Source: Chloroflexota bacterium
Lineage (GTDB): Bacteria > Chloroflexota > Anaerolineae > Anaerolineales > Villigracilaceae
Direction: 5' to 3'
NCBI GenBank assembly: GCA_016191955.1
Contig: JACPVC010000160.1
Coordinates: forward strand, 1 to 37,122
Length of the DNA: 37,122 nucleotides
The notes below the pieces were generated by a model that had not been told where the DNA came from, did no database searches, and was given only the letters and a program-made list of their open reading frames with translations. Shown here in pieces: positions 8,442 through 15,424 of the stretch. The position numbers and the translations under genes are program-made. Each line of letters opens with the position of its first letter. Position 1 is the stretch's first letter.

Positions 8442-8604
8442 TGATTAATGTTACGCACTTGCGCTTCGACTACGAGCGGAACGAGCACCCGCTCTCCGCT
8501 CAGCGCGGCAGCCGCCCTGAGCGGAGCGACGAGTGAACGTCGAGGAGCGCAGTCGAAGGGTGAGGGATGCAAGAAAGTAGAAATTGCGTAACATCAGTTA
8601 ATGA
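8438..8604. mobile_element. Non-coding inverted-repeat element, copy A (MITE-like)
   Basis: The element occupies 8445-8597 (153 bp). It is flanked by a perfect 7-bp direct repeat TTAATGA (8438-8444 and 8598-8604), as expected for a target-site duplication. Its tips are inverted repeats (TTAATGTTACGCA at left; CTGATGTTACGCA read from the right). The interior is a long imperfect hairpin built from CTTCGACTACG and CGCAGTCGAAG. It contains no open reading frame of note. The left duplication contains the stop codon of the preceding lipoprotein gene. Closely related copies lie at 14525-14677 and 18038-18214. Confidence 0.85.
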
Positions 8605-8619
8605 AAAGGAATTCCTACA

Positions 8620-10062
8620 ATGAGAAAAATTTTCAAGAGAAGGTCCTTAGCATTATTAATCCTGGCAGGCTTGGTCTTGGCAGCCTGCGGCGGATCGGCG
8701 ACCGAGGCACCGGCAGTGACAGAAGCTCCAGCCACAGAAGCCGCGCCTGCCGGACCGAGCTATACCATCATCGGCGCAGTCAACCGTGATGTGACTCAAG
8801 CCGCACAAAGCCCGTTCCTTACTTTGGATGCACAAAAGAACATGCTGGTCGTTTGGGCGGAGAATTCATCGGGCGGTGTGCGTCAGATCTTTGCAAGCCA
8901 GTTGAATGGAACAACCTTCCAGCCGTTGGGCACATCGATCAACGTCCACACGAATGTGCTGGCTGATTCACCGACCATCACTGTGGCAGGCGAGAACAAT
9001 GCTGTGCCGTGGGTGGCGTGGTCTGAACCCAGCCCCGGCTTCGGGGATGTTGCGCAGGTGTTTGCGAGTCGCTTCAGTGTGGATACAGGTCTATGGCAGC
9101 AGGCAGGCCAGGACAGAGGAGGAGGCGAGGCGAGTCTTAACGTCAACACTAACCGCGCTGCCACCAATCCGTTTATTTTTTCCGGCTCGGCAGAACTTGG
9201 CACACCGCCCGTGCCCTGGGTGGCATGGGAGGAAGTCTCGAATGTAAACCCGTCTTCTGTACAGGTCTTTGTGGCAAAAGGCGTGAAGGATGAAACGTCG
9301 ATCGGCGGCTTCAAGTGGGAAACGGTTGGTCAAGTGAGGGAAGACGGCGAGCAGACCTTGAATGTAAATCGCTTCCGCCTTACGCAACACATCACAGGTG
9401 TGTTCGCTGAAACCGCGAATTCGGTACCCTGGGTGACGTGGCATGAGGTTGGGCGAGATCTACCCGAACGCATCTTTACCGCACGTGGCGTGGCAGATCC
9501 CAACAGCCCCGGCGGATTCAAGTGGATCAATGTGCCGACTTGCGATCCAAACGATGAGACCTCATGTGCGTTGAACATTAATCCATTGAACGATGCCAAG
9601 GATGCTTCGATGGCGGCTGGCAGTGTGGTTGCCGGTGAAAGCACTGTTCCATGGATCACATGGTGTGAAGTCGGGCAAAATGGAAAATGCCAGATCTTCG
9701 TTGCGCGACTCGATACAAGCACACGCAACAGTTTCCTCCAAGTAGGCGGCAGCTTGAACGTGGACCCGAACCATGTTGCGAAAACACCGGTGATTGTCTT
9801 TTTGGGTAACGTTCCCTATGTTACATGGTTGGAGGATGACGGCACGGGCAAATTCGTCTTGCAGATGAGACACCTCGCCTCAGACCCTCAAACCGGAACC
9901 TGGGCGCTGGATACCCCAGCCAATGGCTTCAACCTCGACCCAAGCCTGTCTGACTTCGATTTCTCGGTGGTTGCCTCCGCTGATACTTTGTTCCTGGCGT
10001 GGGGCGAAGGCGACCCGGCATCGTCCGCTTCACAAATGGTCATTGGTGCGTTCCGCCCGTAA
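8620..10062 (+). CDS. Lipoprotein with seven W-x-E repeats, predicted seven-bladed propeller
   Basis: A 480-aa exported lipoprotein. The signal peptide ends in LVLAAC near residue 23, followed by an Ala/Glu/Pro/Thr-rich linker. The ATG at 8620 has AAAAGGA nine bases upstream. The mature protein repeats a unit of about 60 residues of the form PW-V-x-W-x-E ... Q-I/V-F-x-A ... W ... LNVN. The seven tryptophan motifs are WAE, WSE, WEE, WHE, WCE, WLE and WGE, which fits a seven-bladed beta-propeller related in general shape to sialidase-like or BNR-type propellers, though I see no clear Asp boxes. Function is unknown; ligand binding at the cell surface is plausible. The promoter would have to lie within or just after mobile element copy A, or transcription comes from the upstream lipoprotein gene. 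Confidence 0.85.
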   Translation: MRKIFKRRSLALLILAGLVLAACGGSATEAPAVTEAPATEAAPAGPSYTIIGAVNRDVTQAAQSPFLTLDAQKNMLVVWAENSSGGVRQIFASQLNGTTFQPLGTSINVHTNVLADSPTITVAGENNAVPWVAWSEPSPGFGDVAQVFASRFSVDTGLWQQAGQDRGGGEASLNVNTNRAATNPFIFSGSAELGTPPVPWVAWEEVSNVNPSSVQVFVAKGVKDETSIGGFKWETVGQVREDGEQTLNVNRFRLTQHITGVFAETANSVPWVTWHEVGRDLPERIFTARGVADPNSPGGFKWINVPTCDPNDETSCALNINPLNDAKDASMAAGSVVAGESTVPWITWCEVGQNGKCQIFVARLDTSTRNSFLQVGGSLNVDPNHVAKTPVIVFLGNVPYVTWLEDDGTGKFVLQMRHLASDPQTGTWALDTPANGFNLDPSLSDFDFSVVASADTLFLAWGEGDPASSASQMVIGAFRP

Positions 10063-10110
10063 TATAAGTATCCATGAGCCCAAACATATCCCCCACGGAG
10101 GATTCGACGA

Positions 10111-10506
10111 ATGCAGCCTGCCAACTCTGCAAGGGATGGACACCGCATCTTGATCGTAGACGATGCCCCGGAGGTTCGCGAGAGTTTGCGATGGTTGTTG
10201 GAAGATGAACCCGGGCTGACCGTCATCGGTGATGTTGCAACAGGTGATGAAGCCATCCAGATGACGGTCAGCCTAAAGCCAGATTTGGTGTTGCTTGATA
10301 TCGAATTACCGGATATGGACGGTTTCGATGTAACACGGCAGATCAAAGCTCTGCTGAACCCGCCACGTATTGTGATCCTCTCCATGCATAATGATGTCCT
10401 TTACCGAAAGCGCGGCATGGACGCAGGCTGCGATGCCTTCATCGGTAAAGAGATGGGTTGGAGTGAGCTGCTTCCGGTGTTACAAAGGGTTTTGGAAGGT
10501 CATTAA
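10111..10506 (+). CDS. Receiver-only response regulator
   Basis: 131 aa consisting of a single CheY-like receiver domain with no output domain. Visible residues are the acidic pair in ILIVDD (13-18), phospho-acceptor Asp63 in LLDIELPDMDG, a Ser in ILSMH (near 91) and the switch Lys in FIGKEMG (near 113). A good ribosome site (CGGAGGA) precedes the ATG. Single-domain regulators usually work by protein contact or in a phosphorelay. It resembles the receiver of the LuxR-type regulator at 4568 and could compete for the same kinase (inference). Its stop codon abuts mobile element copy B. Confidence 0.92.
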   Translation: MQPANSARDGHRILIVDDAPEVRESLRWLLEDEPGLTVIGDVATGDEAIQMTVSLKPDLVLLDIELPDMDGFDVTRQIKALLNPPRIVILSMHNDVLYRKRGMDAGCDAFIGKEMGWSELLPVLQRVLEGH

Positions 10507-10699
10507 CTGATGTTACGCGATTTATATGTAGGGGCGATATCATACCCTTGTGGTACCCGTCCGGGCTTTTCAAGCCGCAAAACTTCAAAGGGAGGGTCGC
10601 CCTTGGACAAGAAGTCCTTCCGGGGAAAGGGCGACCCTCCCTTTGCGCAACATGGTTTCCAACTACTTTTGACGGGTCGCCCCTACTGCGTAAGGTGAG
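10507..10699. mobile_element. Non-coding inverted-repeat element, copy B (chimeric interior)
   Basis: The tips belong to the same family as copies A, C and D: CTGATGTTACGC at left and CTCACCTTACGCA read from the right. The interior is different. It is a nested set of inverted repeats: GTAGGGGCGA (10528-10537) with TCGCCCCTAC (10677-10686), and a perfect 16-bp arm at 10587-10602 and 10629-10644 (AAAGGGAGGGTCGCCC). TTAA occurs at both edges (10503-10506 and 10700-10703), but a full 7-bp duplication is not preserved. It lies immediately after the TAA of the receiver gene. Confidence 0.7.
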
Positions 10700-10707
10700 T
10701 TAATAAT

Positions 10708-10743
10708 AAAGAGATCGCCACCTTGAAGGTGACGGTCTCTTTT
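10708..10743. terminator. Bidirectional hairpin terminator
   Basis: AAAGAGATCG-c-CACCTT pairs with AAGGTG-a-CGGTCTCTTTT around a short GA turn. The flanking A-run and T-run suit both strands. It separates the receiver gene from the convergent hydrolase gene. Between it and the hydrolase (10744-10863) I see nothing further. Confidence 0.75.
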
Positions 10744-10863
10744 CGCTATTTTCATACTCGTCCCCTACAAAAAGTGAACGTTATAACGGATTGTTGCACT
10801 CAACCGTTTCCTGATTCAAACCCTTTTCCTATCCTTTATCCCTCACCCTTTGACAACTGCTAC

Positions 10864-11817
10864 TCATCGGTCGGCCGCGGACCGTATGTGACGTATTACG
10901 TCATTTGGGGCATCAAGAGGCAAGAAATGTCCGCCGGTTTCAAGGGTAACCGACTGAACACCAGAAATCAACGACTCATCGTATCGTCTTTCTTCAGGAC
11001 GCGACCAGTCCTCCGCTCCCCAGATCATGAACGTCGGCACGTTGATATTTCCGTACTCGGATCGTGCATGCTCCCAACTTGACGCATTTCTCAGAAGGTT
11101 AATGAAACCGCGGTAATGACCGCGTCGGTTACCGACCATGTACATCTCGTTCATCAATGCAGGAGATATGGACTTTGGATCACTGACGCCTCCGGTCAAC
11201 ACCGCTTTCATAATGATGTAATTTCGCAGCCGCATGACGGTGTCGCCAACAAACGGAATAGAGACCAACCATACGAAAAGACGCCCCAACAGCGATGCCC
11301 GTGCCAGCCCTTTTCCCTGGTAGTAATCATAGGGATTGATGGGGATAATGCGGACAACCCGCGGATTGTGGCGTGCAGCGATAATGAGTGAAATACTCGC
11401 ACCTATGGACACGCCGGACAGGATTACACTGGTCAGGTCAAGTTCTTCAAGAAACCCATTGACGTACTTGACGAAAAAGTCTGCGTCGTATGAACCGTCA
11501 GGGATATCAGAATAACCATGCCCGGGATAATCGAGTGCGTACACCGTAAAGTCCTTTGCCAGTTCTGGGATCACTTTGTGAAAGAGATCCAGTTGGGTCC
11601 TCAGTGTGTGGAGCAATAGCAGCACCGGACCCTCTCCGACTTTCAAGTAGCGCAGCTTTACTCCATCAACCGTAACATATGCAGGTTTCAGGCTCGGATC
11701 CCATGGTATCGCTTCAGGTGCTTTCGGTGCCGGTCTGAGCGCTTCAAGCAGGAACGATACGAGCCAGACGACGACAAGCGAGGCGAAAAAGATGATCAAG
11801 AAAGTAATGAAATCCAT
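10864..11817 (-). CDS. Membrane-anchored alpha/beta hydrolase
   Basis: A 317-aa serine hydrolase of the alpha/beta-hydrolase fold. Residues 4-27 form a single hydrophobic anchor (FLIIFFASLVVVWLVSFLL). The catalytic triad can be read as nucleophile Ser137 in GVSIG, Asp270 in WGAED and His297 in GGHFLP. The strand before the oxyanion region reads LLLLHT where many relatives have HG. Substrate is unknown; lipid or ester hydrolysis is typical of the family. It lies downstream of the marR-type gene on the same strand, with a palindromic operator candidate in the 45-bp gap. This suggests control by that regulator, for example in response to a lipophilic or aromatic compound (inference). Confidence 0.88.
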   Translation of the reverse strand: MDFITFLIIFFASLVVVWLVSFLLEALRPAPKAPEAIPWDPSLKPAYVTVDGVKLRYLKVGEGPVLLLLHTLRTQLDLFHKVIPELAKDFTVYALDYPGHGYSDIPDGSYDADFFVKYVNGFLEELDLTSVILSGVSIGASISLIIAARHNPRVVRIIPINPYDYYQGKGLARASLLGRLFVWLVSIPFVGDTVMRLRNYIIMKAVLTGGVSDPKSISPALMNEMYMVGNRRGHYRGFINLLRNASSWEHARSEYGNINVPTFMIWGAEDWSRPEERRYDESLISGVQSVTLETGGHFLPLDAPNDVIRHIRSAADR

Positions 11818-11834
11818 ATCGAACTTCTCCTTAT

Positions 11835-11846
11835 GTGTATATACAC
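11835..11846. promoter_or_regulatory. Candidate MarR operator upstream of the hydrolase
   Basis: GTGTATATACAC is a perfect 12-bp palindrome directly upstream of the hydrolase ATG. An 11-bp match, GTATATACACT, recurs just upstream of the marR-type gene itself. Confidence 0.55.
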
Positions 11847-11862
11847 TCTTTGGGTAAAAAAA

Positions 11863-12327
11863 CTAATCTGAAGAGGTTAAAGCCGCTGCTTCAGACAATT
11901 GCGCTAGTAACAGGGATACGTTGGCTTCGCCAATCCCCTCGACCATATACGATTGCGTTTGCTCCCATAACGGTAATACCTTTAATAATGCCGCTTCACC
12001 CTTAGGAGTTAAGGTCACAAGCCGGGTGCGCTGGTCGCTGCCTGGAGCAATGGTCAGTAAGCCCTGATGCGTCAGGGGTTTAAGATTGCGTGCCAAAGTC
12101 GTCCGATCCAGCTCTAGCTTCTCCGCCATTTCATTAATCGTTTGCACACCAGCAAGATATAGAACTACCAGGACAGTCGCTTGACTCACCCTGAGTCCAG
12201 CAGGCTCAAACAGCTTATCATAATAATTCGTGACCAATCGGGCAGAGCGTCGCAGATTATTGCAGATGCAAACCGAGCTAAGCCGGGCAATCCGCTCATA
12301 TTCAGTAGAAGACGTTTTCTCTCTCAT
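11863..12327 (-). CDS. MarR-family transcriptional regulator
   Basis: A winged-helix regulator of 154 aa from the ATG at 12327. An upstream in-frame GTG at 12345 would add MYILLI and lies inside the operator, so the ATG is preferred. The wHTH spans about residues 45-110, with the recognition part INEMAEKLELDRTTLARNLKPL and the wing region SDQRTRLVTLTPKGE typical of the family. Flanking helices (VTNYYDKLF at the N-terminus, LLLAQLSEAAAL at the C-terminus) would form the dimer interface. No Shine-Dalgarno sequence precedes the ATG. The palindrome close upstream suggests self-regulation and possibly a very short leader. It likely represses the adjacent hydrolase. Confidence 0.92.
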   Translation of the reverse strand: MREKTSSTEYERIARLSSVCICNNLRRSARLVTNYYDKLFEPAGLRVSQATVLVVLYLAGVQTINEMAEKLELDRTTLARNLKPLTHQGLLTIAPGSDQRTRLVTLTPKGEAALLKVLPLWEQTQSYMVEGIGEANVSLLLAQLSEAAALTSSD

Positions 12328-12335
12328 AATTAGGA

Positions 12336-12346
12336 GTATATACACT
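12336..12346. promoter_or_regulatory. Candidate MarR autoregulatory operator
   Basis: GTATATACACT shares 11 bases with the palindrome at 11835-11846. It lies 9 bases upstream of the marR-type ATG, which fits autorepression. Confidence 0.5.
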
Positions 12347-12520
12347 TATTTCTGTTTTGTCAAGGACTGAATTAAAAATTGTCCACTCGCTACTAAAACC
12401 TCATACCAACGCTGCGTAACGGGTAAATCCTTAAAACCTGACTCTGCTATCCTGCTACTTTCGGGGGGATTTAATCGCGTTCATTTTCAATACTTTTTCT
12501 CCCCCAATCTCATGTCCAAA

Positions 12521-12560
12521 AATCATAGGTCACGCTGTTTGCCCAGCGTGACCTATGATT
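12521..12560 (-). terminator. Long hairpin at the end of the exporter adaptor operon
   Basis: A perfect 17-bp stem (AATCATAGGTCACGCTG at 12521-12537, complement at 12544-12560) has a 6-nt loop. It reaches into the TAA of the adaptor gene. On the minus strand it is followed by TTTGGACATG, a short T-run. Between it and marR (12346-12520) I see no gene. Confidence 0.75.
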
Positions 12561-13390
12561 TACTTCGTTGATATTTCCACTTCCGCGCTCATGCCCCATA
12601 AGAGACCGTCCGGCTGTTCATCCAATTGAATGGTGACAGGGTAAACAACATCGCCGCCGACCGTATCCGAAATGGGAGAAATGCGAATGACTTTGCCGGT
12701 AAGGGTTACATCCATGGCGTCGATATAAATGCTCACGGGCTGACCGACCTTCACGCGGGCAATATCGCGTTCGCTCAGGTCGGTGGTGGTGATCTGGAGA
12801 TTACTCAGGCTGGCAAAGGTCATCACGACCTGATTCGCCTGCACCAACTCGCCGGGGAGGATGGCAATGTCTACAACAACGCCATCGAAGGGAGCGGTCA
12901 AGGTGGCTTGCGCCAGAGTCGCCAAAGCAGAATCCCAGGAGGCTTTTGATTGGTCGGCTTGCGCCTGGGCTTTCTCGAAGACTTCATGGGGAAGGCTGTA
13001 CCAACGTTTTACGCCTGTGATTGGGTCAATGTAAAGCACCTTATCGGCTTTTTGCAGTTGAGCGGCTTGACTGCGCGCGTTGAAATCCGCTTCGGCAGCG
13101 ATGACGGCATATTCAAGTTCGGGCGTGTTCAAGGTCATCAAGACATCGCCAGCCTGCACCACGTCACCTTCATGGACGGGAATCTCCTTCACTAGCGCAG
13201 AAATGGTAAAGCCCAAATTTGAAACTTGAGCAGGTTCCACCACTGCTGAAGCAACCACTGCATCCGGCGAAGATATATAAATCTCTACCAGAGGAACGGC
13301 TGTTGGCTCAGAAACAGGAGCAACAGGTGTTGGGCTGGCACAAGCCGTCAGCAAGAGCAAGCCAACGGATAACAATAACAATCGCTTCAT
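12560..13390 (-). CDS. HlyD/MacA-like efflux adaptor lipoprotein (second of pair)
   Basis: A 276-aa lipoprotein starting at the ATG at 13390, with GAGG a few bases upstream inside the 7-bp gap after the preceding gene. A longer reading to 13423 would overlap that gene and precede the signal peptide. Signal peptide LLLLSVGLLLLTAC. A biotinyl-lipoyl-like half (EIPVHEGDVVQAGDVLMTLN) is followed by a short alpha-hairpin and the second lipoyl half (LTAPFDGVVVDIAILPGE). A beta-barrel domain follows (TTDLSERDIARVKVGQPVS; GGDVVYPVTIQLDEQP). The coiled hairpin is short, as in adaptors that do not have to reach an outer-membrane duct. It should couple the FtsX-type permeases encoded upstream to extracytoplasmic substrate handling. 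It is a paralogue of the adjacent gene, with the same barrel signature. Confidence 0.9.
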   Translation of the reverse strand: MKRLLLLSVGLLLLTACASPTPVAPVSEPTAVPLVEIYISSPDAVVASAVVEPAQVSNLGFTISALVKEIPVHEGDVVQAGDVLMTLNTPELEYAVIAAEADFNARSQAAQLQKADKVLYIDPITGVKRWYSLPHEVFEKAQAQADQSKASWDSALATLAQATLTAPFDGVVVDIAILPGELVQANQVVMTFASLSNLQITTTDLSERDIARVKVGQPVSIYIDAMDVTLTGKVIRISPISDTVGGDVVYPVTIQLDEQPDGLLWGMSAEVEISTK

Positions 13391-13397
13391 GGCAGCC

Positions 13398-14234
13398 TCA
13401 CTCGCCAACGCTGATATCAACATCCGCGCTCATGCCCCATAGCAAACCGGCAGGTTGTTCGTCGAGTTCAATCGTCACTTTGTAGACCACGTCACCGCCA
13501 AGCTCGGATGAAATGCGGGCAACATCCACGACCTTGCCGGCGAATTCTTCACCCAGCGCTTCAATGAACACCGAAGCAGGCTGACCAACTTGCACGCGGG
13601 TCACATCGCGCTCGCTCAAGTCGGTGGTTTCGATGCGATAGTTCGACAAGTCACCGAGCACCATCACGATCTGTCCGGGGGCAACCGTCTCATACGGGGA
13701 GATATCGACCGATATAACGGTACCCGCAAACGGCGCAGTCAGATTCGATTGAGCGGCGAGGACAGCCTTCGCAGAGTCCACCAATGCCTGAGCTTTGGCA
13801 ACGTCATTCTCCGCCACTTCGATATGTTCCTGTGACGGCGCGCAGTTGTTGCGACAGCCCACATTGCGGATCAAATACTCAAGTTGAATCTCTGCATATT
13901 TCAGATTCGCTTCCACCTCGCGGACCTTTGCCTCCAAAATGGACGTGTCGAGCTGCACCAGCACATCCCCAGCCTTGACTTCGTCCCCCACCTGCACGTT
14001 GACCGAGGTCACGCGCCCGATGTTGGTGAAGGACAATTGTGCATCCTGAACGGGCACGACCACTGCCGATGCTGAAACTGTTCCGCCGCTGCTGGCTTGA
14101 AAATCAGTTGAGGGGGCGGATGAAGAGCCCACATCCAATACGACGGTGGGAATTGCCTGTGTTGAACTTGCCTGCCCGCAAGCTGCCAGAGTCAATGCCA
14201 GCAAACTTATTAGTATCCAAAAAACTCTTTTCAT
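13398..14234 (-). CDS. HlyD/MacA-like efflux adaptor lipoprotein (first of pair)
   Basis: A 278-aa lipoprotein. The ATG at 14234 follows GGAGAAA. Signal peptide ILISLLALTLAAC. A lipoyl half (TSVNVQVGDEVKAGDVLVQLD), a helical hairpin, and the second lipoyl half (LTAPFAGTVISVDISPYE) precede the barrel domain. The barrel shares TTDLSERD, RVQVGQPAS and LDEQPAGLLWGMSADV with its downstream paralogue. Unlike that paralogue, the hairpin contains two close cysteines (NVGCRNNCAP), which could form a disulfide or bind metal. It is followed after 7 bp by the paralogue. Its own promoter should lie in 14235-14517; transcription may also come from the ABC genes upstream through element C. Confidence 0.9.
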   Translation of the reverse strand: MKRVFWILISLLALTLAACGQASSTQAIPTVVLDVGSSSAPSTDFQASSGGTVSASAVVVPVQDAQLSFTNIGRVTSVNVQVGDEVKAGDVLVQLDTSILEAKVREVEANLKYAEIQLEYLIRNVGCRNNCAPSQEHIEVAENDVAKAQALVDSAKAVLAAQSNLTAPFAGTVISVDISPYETVAPGQIVMVLGDLSNYRIETTDLSERDVTRVQVGQPASVFIEALGEEFAGKVVDVARISSELGGDVVYKVTIELDEQPAGLLWGMSADVDISVGE

Positions 14235-14298
14235 TCGATGTTTCTCCGAACATAAATTTATTCACTATTATGGTTCATCTTGATCGCCTAACGGCGTC

Positions 14299-14353
14299 GT
14301 AGCGACTTTAGTCGCGATTTGTCTCGCATGTAACGACTGAAGTCGTTACTACT
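14299..14353. repeat. Intergenic palindromic repeat of the GTAGCGACT-AGTCGC type
   Basis: Two related palindromes lie side by side: GCGACTttAGTCGC within 14302-14315 and a perfect 9-bp inverted repeat GTAACGACTgaAGTCGTTAC (14330-14349). They have no coding content and look like a dispersed intergenic repeat unit. The rest of 14235-14517 is AT-rich and holds a TTAACCACTC sequence (14369-14378) that recurs at the edge of element C (14518-14527). I see no gene in it. Confidence 0.6.
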
Positions 14354-14517
14354 GTCAATCTTTTTATATTAACCACTCGATAGTTGTATTTTTAACCGTT
14401 GACTGCAAAATTACGCAAAATAATTGACAAACTTTTGTAATACGTCAAAAATATTGTGAGGATTTGGCGCTTTTCATGCCTTTGCAGTGTTTGGAAACCC
14501 AAAATACAACACTCGAG

Positions 14518-14684
14518 TTAACCACTCACCTTACGCGATTTTTACTTTCTTGCATCCCTCGCCCTTCGACTGCGCTTCTCGACGGTCACTCGTCGCTCCG
14601 CTCAGGGCGGCAGCCGCGCTGAGCGGAGAGCGGGTGCTCCTCCCGCTCGTAGTCGAAGCGTAGGTATGTAAGGTGAGTTAACTA
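14518..14684. mobile_element. Non-coding inverted-repeat element, copy C (MITE-like)
   Basis: The element occupies 14525-14677 (153 bp, the same length as copy A) and is in the opposite orientation to A and D. Its flanking heptamers TTAACCA (14518-14524) and TTAACTA (14678-14684) differ at one base, consistent with an ageing target duplication. The tips are CTCACCTTACGCG and, read from the right, CTCACCTTACATA. The interior matches copies A and D closely. The right heptamer begins with TTA, which is the complement of the TAA stop of the ABC ATPase gene. Confidence 0.8.
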
Positions 14685-15370
14685 GAATGATTCTTTGAGT
14701 CCTTCACGATCAAGCCATCCTCCAAAGTAACCACACGAGAGGCATAGTTGATAACGCGCGGATCATGCGTGGCGAAGACAAAGGTCTCACCCGTTTCTTT
14801 ATTCAGCCGTTTCATGATCTCCATCACCTGCTTGCCGTTCTCGGTGTCGAGATTAGCTGTGGGTTCATCGGCAAGGATCAGGGCAGGCTTGGGAGCCAGG
14901 GCACGGGCAATGGCGATGCGCTGTTGCTGCCCGCCAGAGAGTTGGTCTGGGCGGTTATTGGCACGGTCAGTCAGGTCAACCGCTTCGAGCAATTCCAGCA
15001 CGCGGTCGCGGCGTTCTTTCGGCGAGTGCCCATTCAACAGCAGGGGCATTTCCACATTTTCGTAGGCGGTGAGCGTGGGAATCAGCGCAAAGAATTGAAA
15101 GATAAAACCAATGTGCCCCTTACGCATATCCGCTCGCTGATTGCGATTGAGCGTGGTGACATCCCTGCCATCGATGATGACACATCCGCTGGTGGGCTGG
15201 TCGAGACAGCCGATCATTTGCAAAAGGGTGGTCTTGCCCGAACCGGAAGGTCCAACCAGGGCTGTGAATTCTCCGTTTCCAATGGAAAGGTCGACGCCGC
15301 GCAACGCCTTGGTTTCAACTTTTCCAACTTGATAGGTACGAGTTATGTTTTCGATTTTTACGACTTCCAT
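14678..15370 (-). CDS. MacB/LolD-type ABC transporter ATPase
   Basis: 230 aa from the ATG at 15370, which has GGAG at the right spacing; an upstream TTG at 15385 lies in a palindromic repeat and is rejected. Walker [10 protein letters not shown] lies near 39-47, the Q-loop in FIFQFF, the ABC signature [15 protein letters not shown], Walker [13 protein letters not shown] and the switch His in FATHDPR. This is the MacB/LolD/FtsE subfamily, which powers mechanotransmission through FtsX-type permeases rather than direct transport across a channel. The two permease genes immediately upstream and the two adaptors downstream complete the system. The stop codon is the TTA at the edge of mobile element C. 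Confidence 0.95.
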   Translation of the reverse strand: MEVVKIENITRTYQVGKVETKALRGVDLSIGNGEFTALVGPSGSGKTTLLQMIGCLDQPTSGCVIIDGRDVTTLNRNQRADMRKGHIGFIFQFFALIPTLTAYENVEMPLLLNGHSPKERRDRVLELLEAVDLTDRANNRPDQLSGGQQQRIAIARALAPKPALILADEPTANLDTENGKQVMEIMKRLNKETGETFVFATHDPRVINYASRVVTLEDGLIVKDSKNHSS

Positions 15371-15384
15371 TTTGTTCTCCTTCA

Positions 15385-15417
15385 AGACCTGACAGGTTTT
15401 AAAAACCTGTCAGGTCT
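15385..15417. repeat. Palindrome of the ACCTGACAGGT repeat family, copy 1
   Basis: A perfect inverted repeat (AGACCTGACAGGTTTT at 15385-15400, complement at 15402-15417) fills the gap between the permease stop and the ATPase ribosome site. Related sequences occur at 16658-16750 and 36664-36695. In RNA it would form a 12-bp stem with an A/U-rich loop and could attenuate or stabilise the transcript. Confidence 0.8.
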
Positions 15418-15424
15418 GCATAGT

